A DNA stretch of 64,000 nucleotides from an uncultured Clostridia bacterium (GTDB lineage Bacteria; Bacillota; Clostridia; Christensenellales; CAG-138). Below the pieces are notes generated by a model. It was not told where the DNA came from. It saw only the letters and a list, made by a program, of their open reading frames with translations, and searched no databases. Position 1 is the first letter of the stretch. Every line of letters starts with the position of its first letter. A program made the translations under genes and the position numbers. This document shows, piece by piece, positions 8,671-17,771 of the stretch. Location: assembly GCA_947168565.1 (NCBI GenBank), contig CAMVMM010000002.1, positions 89,766 to 153,765 of the forward strand, given 5' to 3'.

Positions 8671-9588
8671 TCATCCGGCGATCCGGTCGTTCAAAACCCA
8701 GATGCAGGGGCGAACGCCGATCTTGCCGTAGTTCGGGCGCCTTGAGTAAATGGGCTGCCCGCCCATGTTGGTAACGGTAACGGTGGATTGCGAAACGCCC
8801 GGCGTGCGCAGCCACCATTGAGCCAGGCCGTATTGCGACACCTCCACGCCGTTTTTTACCGCGTGCTTTGAGGCGTAGGCGTAAAGCCCGAGATCGTTCA
8901 GCCTGTCGCCGTTTTTGGCGATCCGCCGCAGCTCCTCGTGGCTCATCACAAACACCTTGTCCTCGGTGCTTGCGCCGCCCTTTGTGCCGCTGACGGTGTT
9001 GTTTGCCGTGCTGACAATGCTTTTTGCTATAAGAAGCCTTTCGTTTTCTGTAAAGGCGGCGTTTAAAAACTCGCCGTTAAGCCAATGCCGCAGCTCGCAT
9101 TCCGCCCACGTGATCGGGCACTGCTCGGTGTGATAGTTGTGCATATCCAGCACGTCCACCGCCATAAGATACATTGTGCCGTTTTCCGCCATCATCACTC
9201 CCCAGCGGATGGGCTCCGGGCCGTTCATTGGGTTTCCGTCCTGCTCGTAGCTGCCGAATTCGATTATATCGCCGATCTCGGCATCTTTGAGCCGATCGTA
9301 TTCGCCGCCGCTTGCGCTATAGGCTGCATCCGCTGCACGCTTTGCGGAGTCCCTGTACGGCCGCAGCAGCGAGAAGCCGTCTATCCCTTCGGCAATACTG
9401 CCCTTTGCAAGCGCAGCCTCCGCTGCGCTGTACGCATTTGAGGGGATTATCACGCGGGAAACGAGCAAATAAACGCCTATCCCTGTGATCACGGCGGCAA
9501 GCGCACAGATCACCGCCGTGCGCATCCTTTTCACCTTTCTTTCCCAAGCCTCGGGATCGAGGTGAACCACTTTCTTTTTCCTGAACAT
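8671..9588 (-). CDS. Membrane-anchored DUF6273-type protein within the purine operon
   Basis: A 305-residue protein: a basic N-terminus, one membrane helix at about residues 25-48, a short helical region with a YRDSAKRAADAAY motif like degenerate TPR repeats, then a C-terminal domain (about 100-305) with LRHWLNGEFLNAAFTENER, DKVFVMSHEEL, WWLRTPG and GVRPCIWVLND. That order is the pattern of DUF6273, a fold seen in surface proteins of gut Clostridia and related to sulfatase-modifying/lectin-like domains; its function is unknown. The bulk is predicted outside the cell. GGCAGGAGAAATATA precedes the ATG. It has no obvious link to nucleotide synthesis and interrupts an otherwise pure purine operon between purN and purO. 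Confidence 0.75.
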   Translation of the reverse strand: MFRKKKVVHLDPEAWERKVKRMRTAVICALAAVITGIGVYLLVSRVIIPSNAYSAAEAALAKGSIAEGIDGFSLLRPYRDSAKRAADAAYSASGGEYDRLKDAEIGDIIEFGSYEQDGNPMNGPEPIRWGVMMAENGTMYLMAVDVLDMHNYHTEQCPITWAECELRHWLNGEFLNAAFTENERLLIAKSIVSTANNTVSGTKGGASTEDKVFVMSHEELRRIAKNGDRLNDLGLYAYASKHAVKNGVEVSQYGLAQWWLRTPGVSQSTVTVTNMGGQPIYSRRPNYGKIGVRPCIWVLNDRIAG

Positions 9589-9649
9589 TATATTTCTCCT
9601 GCCGTGAATGATAGTTTATGCAGCCGCGGAAAAAATCTGTTCTTTTGTG

Positions 9650-10420
9650 TTATTGCTGCTCCAATGCGCCGGGCTGCGCTTCCGTTGGTGAAGGCGCATT
9701 TTCCGACGCGGCGTCCGCGCCTTGGCCCTGAGTGCCTTCTTGCGCAGCGCCATCCTCCTGCAAGCCGTCATGCTGCAAGCCGTCCTGCTGCAAGCCGTTC
9801 TCCGCTGCGCCATCGCCGTATTCCCTTGCGACCCTGCGGAAAACCATCTCAAGCGCCCTCGGCAGCAGCTCCCATTCGGCCTGCTCCATCACCCTGCGCT
9901 GAAGCGTTTCGGGCGTGTCGCCCTCCAGCACCTCCACCGCCTTTTGAAGGATGATCTCGCCGCCGTCCGCAACCGCGTTCACGTAATGCACTGTGGCACC
10001 CGTGACCTTAACGCCGTATTCAAGCGCCGCCTCGTGAACCTTCAGCCCGTAGAAGCCCTTGCCGCAGAAGGAGGGGATGAGGGAGGGGTGAATATTTATG
10101 ATGCGGTGATCGAATCTTTCAGTAAACGGCTCGCTGAGTATACATAAAAAGCCGGCAAGCACGATAATATCTATTTCTTTTTCCTTTAAAAGCCAGATCG
10201 CCTCGTTTTCAAAGGTGTACGGGTTGCCCCTGTCGAAGGGGATGTACGCGGTTTCTATGCCCGCGTCCCTCGCCCGCTCAAGGGCGTATGCGTCGGGCTT
10301 ATTGGAAACCACGAGCGCGATATCGCCGCTTGTGATAACGCTGCCGCGCTTATCCAGCAGCGCCTGAAGATTTGTGCCGCCTCCGGAAACGAACACGGCG
10401 GCGCGGGGTCGCTTTAACAT
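9650..10420 (-). CDS. purN: Phosphoribosylglycinamide formyltransferase with repetitive C-terminal tail
   Basis: Residues 1-~200 are a normal PurN, which transfers formyl from 10-formyl-THF to [14 protein letters not shown] phosphate loop at 12-22, [17 protein letters not shown] with the catalytic Asn/His near 110, and ADGGEIILQ carrying the catalytic Asp near 145. The last ~50 residues are an extra low-complexity tail ([16 protein letters not shown] then an Ala/Gln/Glu-rich end), built on a 15-bp DNA repeat at 9751-9800. PurN normally ends near 190-210 residues. The ATG at 10418-10420 overlaps the purM stop, giving translational coupling. Confidence 0.94.
   Translation of the reverse strand: MLKRPRAAVFVSGGGTNLQALLDKRGSVITSGDIALVVSNKPDAYALERARDAGIETAYIPFDRGNPYTFENEAIWLLKEKEIDIIVLAGFLCILSEPFTERFDHRIINIHPSLIPSFCGKGFYGLKVHEAALEYGVKVTGATVHYVNAVADGGEIILQKAVEVLEGDTPETLQRRVMEQAEWELLPRALEMVFRRVAREYGDGAAENGLQQDGLQHDGLQEDGAAQEGTQGQGADAASENAPSPTEAQPGALEQQ
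9751..9800. repeat. 15-bp in-frame tandem repeat in the purN tail
   Basis: Three full and one partial copy of a 15-bp unit (CGTCATGCTGCAAGC type on the plus strand) encode the DGLQx repeat near the PurN C-terminus. The unit is a multiple of three, so copy-number change would lengthen or shorten the tail without a frameshift. Confidence 0.85.
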
Positions 10421-11457
10421 ATTTCAACTCCCTCTCCCTCTTTAAGCTCGCCCATGACGTAGGCGTTTTCGCCGTTTGCGCGAAGTATTTCCACGGCCCT
10501 TCCCGCGTCCGCCTTATCCACGATAACGCACATTCCGACGCCCATATTGAAGGTGTTGAACATATCCCTTTCGGGAATATCGCCGGTGGTCTGAAGCAGC
10601 CTGAACACGGGCGGGATCGCGAGCGAGGCCTTGTTTATCACGGCGCAAAGCCCTGATTTAACGGCGCGGGGTATGTTTTCATAGAAGCCGCCGCCGGTGA
10701 TGTGCGCGCAGCCCTTTATCCGTATCTCCTCAGCAAGCGCCAGCACGGGCTTAACGTAGATTTTGGTCGGCGCTATCAGCGCTTCGCCAAGGCTCATGCC
10801 AAGCTCCGGCGGCACGGTGGAGAGCACCTCCCTTGAGCTGAGGTTGAAAACCTTGCGCACAAGGGAGAAGCCGTTTGAATGGAAACCGCTTGAGGGCAGG
10901 GCGATCATCGCGTCCCCCTCGGTCTGGGATTCCGTGTTGAATATTTTTTCCTTATCCACAATGCCCACGGCGAAGCCCGCAAGGTCGTATTCGTCCTCCG
11001 GGTAGAAGCCGGGCATTTCCGCCGTTTCGCCGCCGATGAGCGCGCAGCCGGACTGAACGCAGCCCTCCGCAACGCCCTCAACTATGGACGCCACCTTTTC
11101 GGGAATATTCTTTCCAAGCGCAATATAATCGAGGAAGAAAAGGGGCTTTGCGCCGCAGCAGACGATGTCGTTCACGCACATTGCCACGCAGTCTATGCCC
11201 ACGGTGTTGTGCCTGTCCATCAGGAAGGCGAGCTTGAGCTTTGTGCCAACGCCGTCCGTGCCGCTCACGAGTATGGGCTCCTTCATTCCGGCAAGATCGG
11301 GCACGAAAAGCCCGCCGAAATTGCCGATGGAGGGCATGGCGCCGGGGATCACCGTGCGCGAGATATGCTTTTTCATAAGTTCAACGGCGCGATAGCCGGC
11401 GGTGATGTCCACCCCCGCCGCCTCGTAGCTCCTGCTCCTTGAGTCCTTGATGCTCAT
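10414..11457 (-). CDS. purM: Phosphoribosylformylglycinamidine cyclo-ligase (AIR synthetase)
   Basis: A 347-residue ATP-dependent enzyme closing the imidazole ring (FGAM to AIR, step 5). Typical features are [11 protein letters not shown] near the start, [18 protein letters not shown] near 80, the [23 protein letters not shown] block near 105-130 and [11 protein letters not shown] near 160, all of which build the ATP and substrate site; [13 protein letters not shown] lies near 255. Length is normal. TAGGAGGAAGAATAA precedes the ATG. The stop codon overlaps the purN start. Confidence 0.97.
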   Translation of the reverse strand: MSIKDSRSRSYEAAGVDITAGYRAVELMKKHISRTVIPGAMPSIGNFGGLFVPDLAGMKEPILVSGTDGVGTKLKLAFLMDRHNTVGIDCVAMCVNDIVCCGAKPLFFLDYIALGKNIPEKVASIVEGVAEGCVQSGCALIGGETAEMPGFYPEDEYDLAGFAVGIVDKEKIFNTESQTEGDAMIALPSSGFHSNGFSLVRKVFNLSSREVLSTVPPELGMSLGEALIAPTKIYVKPVLALAEEIRIKGCAHITGGGFYENIPRAVKSGLCAVINKASLAIPPVFRLLQTTGDIPERDMFNTFNMGVGMCVIVDKADAGRAVEILRANGENAYVMGELKEGEGVEIC

Positions 11458-11515
11458 TTATTCTTCCTCCTAAAAAGTGGTAAGTAAACTGTGTGGTAAT
11501 GAGGCTGTCCGGGGG

Positions 11516-12988
11516 TCAGTCGACCTCTTTGTCCGCGCGCTCGCTCAGCTTTATGCGCCATTTGTTCACCCATTTGCGCTTGGGCGGCTCGCAGGGGTAT
11601 TCGCCGGTGAAGCAGCCCGTGCAGAAGCCGCGCCCGGGCTCGTTTGTGAGAAGCTTTGCGTTTTCAACGCTCAAAAACCCGATGGAATCCACGCCTATCT
11701 CGCGCCTCAGCTCCTCGTCGCCGTATTTCACGGCTATAAGGTTTTCCCTTGAGGGAACGTCCGTGCCGAAATAGCAGGGGTAGAGGAATTTGGGCGAAGC
11801 AAGGCGAACGTGAACCTCCGCGGCTCCCGCCTCGCGCAAAAGCGTGATTATATGCTTTATGGTGGTGCCGCGCACTATTGAATCGTCCACGAGCACAACG
11901 CGCTTGCCGCTCACGGTGGACGGCACGGGGTTCAGCTTTATGCGCACGCCCTTCTCGCGGTCGCTCTGAGTGGGCTGAATGAAGGTTCTGCCGATGTATT
12001 TATTCTTGATAAGACCTATGCCGTAGGGAATGCCGGAGCGGTTTGAATAGCCTATCGCCGCATCAAGCCCGGAATCGGGAACGCCGATAACAACGTCCGC
12101 CTCCACGGGGTACTGGTCGTAAAGGAATTCGCCCGCCCTCTGGCGCGCAAGATGCACCGAGCAGCCGTCTATAACGCTGTCCGGCCTGGCAAAATATATG
12201 TATTCAAACACGCAGAAGCCGGGCTTCGCCGTGCCGCAATGCCGCCTGTCGCTCGCAAGCTCGCCGTCGTTTATGACCACGATCTCGCCGGGCTCGACCT
12301 CGCGGACGAATTTCGCGCCGATGCTGTCGAGCGCGCAGCTTTCGGAGGCAAAGCAGTACCCGCCGCCCTCAAGCGAGCCTATGCAAAGCGGGCGGAAGCC
12401 GTTTGGATCGCGCACGCCGATAAGCTTTTTGGGGGACATGATAACCAGCGAATACGCGCCCTTTATCCTGCCCATAGCCTTCGCCACCGCCTCCTCGATG
12501 CAGGTGGTGGATAGCCGCTCCTTGGTGATGGTGTAGGCTATCACCTCGGTGTCGCTCGTGGTGTGGAAGATGGAGCCCGCAAGCTCCAGCTCCTCCCTCA
12601 GCTCCGCGTCGTTGGTGAGATTGCCGTTGTGCGCAAGCGCTATCGCGCCCTTCAGGTGATTTACCACAAGGGGCTGGCAGTTGATGCGCTTTTCATAGCC
12701 GGAGGTGGAGTAGCGCACGTGACCCACCGCCATATTGCCAAGGCCGAGCCGCGCCATGGTCTGCTCGTCGAACACGTCGTTCACAAGCCCCTCGTCCGCA
12801 TGGGATAAGATAACGCCGTCGTCATTCACGGCGATGCCGGCGCTCTGCTGGCCTCTGTGCTGAAGCGCATAGAGTGCGTAATAGGTCATTCGGGCCACGT
12901 CCGTGCGTTCGGGCGAGTACACGCCGAACACGCCGCACTCCTCCTTCAGGCCCTCGAATATCTCTCCGTTTTTATCTAAAAATTCCAT
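11516..12988 (-). CDS. purF: Amidophosphoribosyltransferase (Fe-S type, with propeptide)
   Basis: A 490-residue enzyme for the first committed step, PRPP + Gln to phosphoribosylamine. The glutaminase domain begins with the nucleophile Cys at residue 18 (EECGVFGVYS), so a 17-residue propeptide must be removed. The PRPP loop VVLVDDSIVRGTT is at about 365-377. Four cysteines at the positions used for the Bacillus [4Fe-4S] cluster are present: the C of GFCVFEYIYF, the C of YPCYFGTDVPS, and the CTGC pair near 445. So this is the oxygen-sensitive class. No strong ribosome site is visible before the ATG at 12988. Confidence 0.97.
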   Translation of the reverse strand: MEFLDKNGEIFEGLKEECGVFGVYSPERTDVARMTYYALYALQHRGQQSAGIAVNDDGVILSHADEGLVNDVFDEQTMARLGLGNMAVGHVRYSTSGYEKRINCQPLVVNHLKGAIALAHNGNLTNDAELREELELAGSIFHTTSDTEVIAYTITKERLSTTCIEEAVAKAMGRIKGAYSLVIMSPKKLIGVRDPNGFRPLCIGSLEGGGYCFASESCALDSIGAKFVREVEPGEIVVINDGELASDRRHCGTAKPGFCVFEYIYFARPDSVIDGCSVHLARQRAGEFLYDQYPVEADVVIGVPDSGLDAAIGYSNRSGIPYGIGLIKNKYIGRTFIQPTQSDREKGVRIKLNPVPSTVSGKRVVLVDDSIVRGTTIKHIITLLREAGAAEVHVRLASPKFLYPCYFGTDVPSRENLIAVKYGDEELRREIGVDSIGFLSVENAKLLTNEPGRGFCTGCFTGEYPCEPPKRKWVNKWRIKLSERADKEVD

Positions 12989-13034
12989 TTCTTAAAAACA
13001 CATCCCGTTTTATTGCGGCGCTTTTTATTGCCTG

Positions 13035-13745
13035 TCATTCGCCCATCAGGCGGTGCAGTATCTCTCGATACGCGCCCTCAACGTTGCCCATATCGCGGCG
13101 GAAGCGGTCCTTATCCAGCTTTTCATGGGTGGTGCTGTCCCAGAATCTGCAGGTATCGGGGGAGATCTCGTCCGCAAGCACTATGGTGCCGTCCGCAAGC
13201 CTGCCGAATTCAAGCTTGAAGTCGATAAGGTCGATATTCAGGCTCTTGAAGTATTCGCGCAGAATGTCGTTCACGCGCAGCGCGTAGGCCTTGATCGTGT
13301 CCAGCTCCTCGGGCGTGCAGAGCTCCAGCGCGAAAATGTGGTAGTCGTTTATCATCGGGTCGCCAAGCTCATCGTCCTTATAGGAAAACTCAAGCACGGT
13401 CTTTTTCATGGGCGTGCCCTCTGGCAGTCCGAGGCGCTTTGAGAGCGAGCCCGCCGCCACGTTGCGCACTATCACCTCAAGAGGCACTATCTTCACCGCC
13501 TTGACCGCCGTTTCGCGGTCGGAAAGCTGCTCCACGAGATGGGTGGGTATGCCTTCCTTTTCAAGCATTTTCATAAGGTGGTTTGTAACGCGGTTGTTTA
13601 TCACGCCCTTGCCGACGATGGTGCCCTTCTTCTCGCCGTTGAACGCGGTGGCGTCGTCCTTATAGTCCACGATGTAAACGCCGTCCACGTCGGTGGAGTA
13701 AACCTTCTTTGCCTTGCCCTCGTAGAGCTGTTCGAGCTTTTTCAT
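13035..13745 (-). CDS. purC: Phosphoribosylaminoimidazole-succinocarboxamide synthase (SAICAR synthetase)
   Basis: A 236-residue enzyme joining CAIR and aspartate. [10 protein letters not shown] at the N-terminus, [18 protein letters not shown]-like block (here [14 protein letters not shown]) near residue 95, and [10 protein letters not shown] and [14 protein letters not shown] near 175-205 are the PurC signatures. I start at 13745: GGAGG lies six bases before that ATG, while the in-frame ATG at 13751 directly abuts the GGAGG. It lies between purE and purF. Confidence 0.97.
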   Translation of the reverse strand: MKKLEQLYEGKAKKVYSTDVDGVYIVDYKDDATAFNGEKKGTIVGKGVINNRVTNHLMKMLEKEGIPTHLVEQLSDRETAVKAVKIVPLEVIVRNVAAGSLSKRLGLPEGTPMKKTVLEFSYKDDELGDPMINDYHIFALELCTPEELDTIKAYALRVNDILREYFKSLNIDLIDFKLEFGRLADGTIVLADEISPDTCRFWDSTTHEKLDKDRFRRDMGNVEGAYREILHRLMGE

Positions 13746-13772
13746 AATCATCCTCCGTTAATATTTTTCAAA

Positions 13773-13847
13773 TAGTATTTGTTGAATCCGCTTTGGATAG
13801 TATTCGTTGAATCCGCTTTAGCCGGTATGCGTTGGATCCGCTTTTGA
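13773..13847. repeat. 25-bp tandem repeat, three copies, between purE and purC
   Basis: Three adjacent 25-bp units share the core GTATxxGTTGxATCCGCTTT (starts at 13773, 13798 and 13823); the third is the most diverged. They fill most of the gap between the end of purE and the purC ribosome site. A loosely similar sequence (AAGCGGATTGTTTGTAATGC) lies upstream of the ktrA-like gene near 25070, but that match is weak. Confidence 0.85.
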
Positions 13848-13922
13848 GCAAAGCCCTGCTTTTATTATTCCGCTTTTGCGCTAAAATATCGAAAGCCGCA
13901 TGGTTTCAGCGGCTGCGGTGCT

Positions 13923-14420
13923 TTATGCTTGATTTTGGGCGCTCTGAAGCGCGGCGTCCTTTTTGAAAACGGCCTGTGCCATGGCTTCGCGCGCCTGATC
14001 GAGCTTTTCGTGAAGTGCGCCGTCCGAAACGGCGAGTATCTGCGCGGCAAGGATGGCGGCATTGGCGCAGCCGTCTATCGCAACCGTGGCAACCGGTATG
14101 CCGGAGGGCATCTGAACCGTGGCAAGCAGCGCGTCAAGTCCGTCGAGCGCGGAGGATTTGAGCGGTATTCCTATCACGGGCAGGGTGGTGTGCGCGGCAA
14201 TAAAGCCGCCGAGATGCGCCGCCTTTCCCGCTGCGGCGATGATAACGCCGAAGCCGCGCCCGTATGCACTTGAAGCAAATTCGCTTACCGCGCCGGGGGT
14301 TCTGTGTGCGCTCATAATATGCATTTCGTGCTCTATGCCAAGCTCATCAAGCTTTTCCGAGCAGGCCCGAACCAGCGGCAGATCGCTGTCCGACCCCATG
14401 ATAATCGCAACCTTTTTCAA
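13923..14420 (-). CDS. purE: N5-carboxyaminoimidazole ribonucleotide mutase, class I
   Basis: A 165-residue enzyme giving CAIR. GSDSDLPLV at residues 9-17, SAHRTPGAV near 41 and AAGKAAHLGGF near 67 are the class I active-site loops. Class I enzymes usually need PurK to make N5-CAIR, and no purK is visible in this window. The start is a TTG at 14420 with GGAGG eight bases upstream. It is the first gene of the purine operon; a promoter is visible at 14463-14492. Confidence 0.95.
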   Translation of the reverse strand: MKKVAIIMGSDSDLPLVRACSEKLDELGIEHEMHIMSAHRTPGAVSEFASSAYGRGFGVIIAAAGKAAHLGGFIAAHTTLPVIGIPLKSSALDGLDALLATVQMPSGIPVATVAIDGCANAAILAAQILAVSDGALHEKLDQAREAMAQAVFKKDAALQSAQNQA

Positions 14421-14462
14421 AGCCTTGACCTCCGTTTTCGCAAAATAATAATATGCTCCATA

Positions 14463-14492
14463 ATTATATCAGATTTTGATACGTAAGTTCAA
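14463..14492 (-). promoter_or_regulatory. Promoter of the purE-guaB operon
   Basis: On the minus strand TTGAAC (14487-14492) and TATAAT (14463-14468) are separated by 18 bp, and the purE TTG start follows about 40 bases later. The short leader leaves no room for a purine riboswitch, and none of its conserved sequences is seen. Confidence 0.65.
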
Positions 14493-14501
14493 GCCCTTTT
14501 T

Positions 14502-14550
14502 TATATTGCTCCCCCAATAAAATCTTTGATGTGTTGGCAGGAGCAATATA
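14502..14550. repeat. 11-bp perfect inverted repeat between purE and purA
   Basis: TATATTGCTCC (14502-14512) and GGAGCAATATA (14540-14550) are perfectly complementary, with a further CCAA/TTGG pairing inside the 27-base loop. No T-run follows on either strand, so it is not a typical terminator. It lies just upstream of the purE promoter and could be an operator or a structured element. Confidence 0.7.
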
Positions 14551-14585
14551 GGCCGTATTTCGCGCCTGCCGCTTCAGCGGCGGGC

Positions 14586-14661
14586 GAAACGGCAATAAAG
14601 CTTAAATTGTTGACGTGCCATACGTACCGCCGAAAAACTCGGGCTTTTCTTGGCACGCCAA
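14586..14661 (+). repeat. Dispersed hairpin element, copy 1
   Basis: Begins GAAACGGCAATAA and ends in a stem TTGACGTGCC (14610-14619) / GGCACGCCAA (14652-14661) around the conserved core TACGTACCGCCG and GGGCTTTT. Three relatives lie at 29032-29106, 48641-48718 and 53272-53333, all between genes. This copy lies in the purE-purA divergent region, which otherwise (14421-14853) holds only promoters and the inverted repeat at 14502. Confidence 0.8.
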
Positions 14662-14753
14662 TAATATGCGCGGTAAATAGCTCCCGTTGGCGTGCTTTTG
14701 CGCACGAGGATGCGTTCGGACAATATACCATGACGATTTGTTGCGGTCACCTA

Positions 14754-14782
14754 TTGAAAAAAGCGCCGTTTGATGATAATAT
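14754..14782 (+). promoter_or_regulatory. Promoter of purA
   Basis: TTGAAA (14754-14759), a 17-bp spacer and TAATAT (14777-14782) lie about 70 bases before the purA start. Spacing is ideal and no other start-proximal candidate is as good. Confidence 0.65.
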
Positions 14783-14853
14783 TGTATGCGGTGGAAATAT
14801 GCGCGGCCAAGGCGGTTTTCCGCTCCGCAATCCCATTTTGAGAGGTAAGAATT

Positions 14854-16176
14854 ATGAATTGCTGCAAAACACAAAACAAAGCTTTAAAGAATAAATGTGA
14901 TTTGGATACCTGCGCCATAGTCGGCGCCAACTGGGGCGACGAGGGAAAGGGCAGGATGGTGGATCTTATCGCCGAGGATTACGACGTCATCGTGCGCTAT
15001 CAGGGCGGCAACAACGCGGGCCACACCATTAAAAACGACTGCGGCACCTTCGCGCTGAACCTGCTTCCGAGCGGGATCTTCCGCCATGAAAAGATGAACG
15101 TGCTCGGCAGCGGCATGGTGGTGGATATTCGCCATCTCTGCGGTGAAATGGAAAAGCTTCGCGCAGCGGGCGTTCAGATCGACCCCGAAAACCTGATGAT
15201 AAGCGAGCGGGCGATAATCGTTATGCCCTATCACGTGGCGCTGGACGGACTTGAGGAAACCAGGCTTTCGGACCGTCCCTATGGCTCCACCAAGCGCGGC
15301 ATCGCCCCAGTTTACGGCGATAAATACATGAAAAAGGGCATTATGATGGGCGAGCTTTTCGACCGCGAGTATCTCGTTTCCCATCTGAAGGACGTGCTTG
15401 AATTCAAAAACCTTCAGATAACCGGCGTTTACGGCGGCGAGCCCTTCGGCTTCGATGAAATGCTTGAATACCTTGATACCTACGGCGAAATTCTCAAGCC
15501 CTATATAGGCGACGCGGGCGCATACATCAGAAAGGCCGCGCACGAGGGCAAAAAGATCCTCTACGAGGCGCAGCTCGGCGCGCTGCGGGATATAGATTTC
15601 GGCATCTATCCCTACACCTCCTCAAGCTCCCCGCTTGCCGCCTACGCGCCCATCGGCTCCGGCACTCCGGATATTCCGGTGAACCGCGTTATAGGCATAG
15701 TGAAGGCGTATTCAAGCTGCGTGGGCGAAGGCCCGTTCACCTGCGAATGGTTCGGAAGCGAGGCGGAGGAGCTGCGCGAGGCGGGCGGCGAATACGGCGC
15801 CGCGACGGGCAGGCCCAGAAGGGTGGGCCCCATAGATATAGTTGCCACGCGCTACGGCGTGCGCGCACAGGGCGCCACCGAGATAGCGCTCACCAAGCTC
15901 GACGTGCTTTCCTACATGAAGCAGATCCCCATCTGCATAGAGTATGAGGTGGACGGCGAGAGGACGGGCGAGTTTCCGTTCCCCTCAAGGCTTGCAAAGG
16001 CCAAGCCCGTGTTCACCGCAATGCCGGGCTGGGGGGTGGATATAAGCAAGATCAGAAAATACGAGGAGCTGCCCGAGGCGGCAAGAAACTACGTTGAGTT
16101 CGTGGAGCGCGAGCTCGGCTGCCGCATCAGCTTCGTTTCCGTCGGCCCCGGCAGGGAAGAGATAATTTTCAGATAA
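14854..16176 (+). CDS. purA: Adenylosuccinate synthetase
   Basis: A 440-residue GTP-dependent enzyme converting IMP and aspartate to adenylosuccinate. The P-loop-like GANWGDEGKGRMVDL at residues ~23-37 and YQGGNNAGHTI at ~50 carry the catalytic Asp and His; YGSTKRGIAPVYGDK near 150 and the GTP-base motif KLDVLSYM near 350 follow. The Asn in ANWGDEGKG replaces the usual Gln, a mild change. AGAGG lies about 10 bases before the ATG. It is divergent from purE and followed by purB. Confidence 0.97.
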   Translation: MNCCKTQNKALKNKCDLDTCAIVGANWGDEGKGRMVDLIAEDYDVIVRYQGGNNAGHTIKNDCGTFALNLLPSGIFRHEKMNVLGSGMVVDIRHLCGEMEKLRAAGVQIDPENLMISERAIIVMPYHVALDGLEETRLSDRPYGSTKRGIAPVYGDKYMKKGIMMGELFDREYLVSHLKDVLEFKNLQITGVYGGEPFGFDEMLEYLDTYGEILKPYIGDAGAYIRKAAHEGKKILYEAQLGALRDIDFGIYPYTSSSSPLAAYAPIGSGTPDIPVNRVIGIVKAYSSCVGEGPFTCEWFGSEAEELREAGGEYGAATGRPRRVGPIDIVATRYGVRAQGATEIALTKLDVLSYMKQIPICIEYEVDGERTGEFPFPSRLAKAKPVFTAMPGWGVDISKIRKYEELPEAARNYVEFVERELGCRISFVSVGPGREEIIFR

Positions 16177-16307
16177 TTCGGTTTTTCGCTCAACGGCCCC
16201 CATGCTTTTGGGCGAATTTTCCGCAACAAAAGGCCCGATCGCGCACTGGCGCAGGGCTTCGAGGCGCAAAAAAACGGCTTCACCGCCGAAAAGAAAGGTA
16301 GAATATT

Positions 16308-17720
16308 ATGAAACCCTATTACGAAAGCCCGCTTTCATCGCGCTACGCTTCCGATTATATGCTCCGCCTTTTCTCACCGGATAAAAGATACCGGACATGG
16401 CGCAGGCTTTGGGTTGCGCTTGCCCGCGCCGAGCATAAGCTGGGGCTTCCGGTAACGGGCGAGCAGGTGGCGGAGCTTGAGGCTCACGTGGACGACGAGA
16501 TAGACTATGCCGCCGTTGCCGAAAAGGAAAAGCTGCTGCGGCACGACGTTATGGCGCATATCCACGTTTACGGCGAAAGCTGCCCGAACGCCGCCGGAAT
16601 CATCCACCTTGGCGCCACAAGCTGCTACGTGACCGATAATGCCGATCTTATGATCTATCGTGACGCGCTGAAATACATTCGCGGCGAGCTTGCTGCTGTG
16701 ATAAAGGCGCTTTGCGATTTTGCCATGCGCTACCGCGATATGCCCACCCTGGGGTACACGCATTTTCAGCCCGCGCAGCTCGTTACGGTCGGCAAACGCG
16801 CCACGCTCTGGGCGCAGGATTTCCTGCTGGATCTGGATGAGCTTGATTTCGTGCTGGAGCACCTGCATTTTCACGGCTGCCGCGGCACCACGGGCACGGA
16901 CGCAAGCTTTCTTTCCCTGCTCGACGGGGACGAGGAAAAGGTCAAAAGGCTCAGCATGCTTATTGCGGAGGAGTGCGGCTTTTCAACCATCTTCCCGGTT
17001 GCGGGGCAGACCTACCCCAGAAAGTACGACAGCAGGATCTTAAACGTGCTTTCCTCCATAGCCCAGAGCGCATACAGATTCGCAAACGATATGCGCCTTT
17101 TACAGCATCTTCGTCAGGTGGAGGAGCCGTTTGAAAAGAACCAGGTGGGCTCAAGCGCAATGGCGTACAAGCGCAACCCCATGCGCTGCGAGCGGATCTG
17201 CTCCCTTTCAAGATACATCATGGCGGACGCGCTGAACGCGCCAATGACCGCCTCCACGCAATGGTTCGAGCGCACGCTCGATGACTCCGCAAACCGCCGC
17301 ATCTCGCTGCCGGAGGGCTTCCTTGCCTGCGACGCGGTGCTGAGGCTCATGCGAAACGTGACCGCCGGCATCCACGTGAATGAAAAGATCGTGGAAAAAA
17401 CGGTGCTTGAGTATCTGCCCTTTATCGCCACGGAGAATCTGCTGATGAGCGCGGTTAAAAAGGGAGGGGACAGGCAGGCGCTTCACGAGGTGATCCGCCG
17501 CAACTCCATGGAGGCGACGGCCCGCATGAAGGAGGGGGAGAGCTGCGATCTGCTGGACAGGCTCTCAAGCGATCCCGAATTCCCGCTCACGCGCGAGGAG
17601 ATAACCGCCGTGCTCGACCCGAAGGCGTTCACCGGAAGGAGCGCGCATCAGGTGGAGGAATTCGTTGCCTCCGTTAAGATCGAGGGCGCGATGACGGATG
17701 AAGTGAGCATAAACGTATAA
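16308..17720 (+). CDS. purB: Adenylosuccinate lyase
   Basis: A 470-residue fumarase-superfamily lyase acting at two steps, SAICAR to AICAR and adenylosuccinate to AMP. GATSCYVTDNADL (~105) and TLGYTHFQPAQL (~148) provide catalytic His residues, and the signature loop GSSAMAYKRNPMRCER (~284-299) holds the catalytic Ser. The SSAM-YKRNPMR form and length resemble the eukaryote-like ADSL branch more than the ~430-residue Bacillus type. GAAAGGTAGAATATT precedes the ATG. It sits 131 bases after purA on the same strand. Confidence 0.96.
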   Translation: MKPYYESPLSSRYASDYMLRLFSPDKRYRTWRRLWVALARAEHKLGLPVTGEQVAELEAHVDDEIDYAAVAEKEKLLRHDVMAHIHVYGESCPNAAGIIHLGATSCYVTDNADLMIYRDALKYIRGELAAVIKALCDFAMRYRDMPTLGYTHFQPAQLVTVGKRATLWAQDFLLDLDELDFVLEHLHFHGCRGTTGTDASFLSLLDGDEEKVKRLSMLIAEECGFSTIFPVAGQTYPRKYDSRILNVLSSIAQSAYRFANDMRLLQHLRQVEEPFEKNQVGSSAMAYKRNPMRCERICSLSRYIMADALNAPMTASTQWFERTLDDSANRRISLPEGFLACDAVLRLMRNVTAGIHVNEKIVEKTVLEYLPFIATENLLMSAVKKGGDRQALHEVIRRNSMEATARMKEGESCDLLDRLSSDPEFPLTREEITAVLDPKAFTGRSAHQVEEFVASVKIEGAMTDEVSINV

Positions 17721-17771
17721 ATACTGTATAAATATTTACCTGTAAACAAAAATCGAAAAGAGTGAAGCATT

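Noticed and set aside
14501-14731. Short minus-strand frame across the purE-purA gap
   Set aside because: It is created by hairpin element copy 1 and the inverted repeat; no ribosome site, and the same peptide pattern reappears opposite copy 3, so it follows from the repeat.
14421-14853. Purine riboswitch in front of purE or purA
   Set aside because: The leaders are too short (about 40-70 bases) and lack the conserved three-way-junction sequences.
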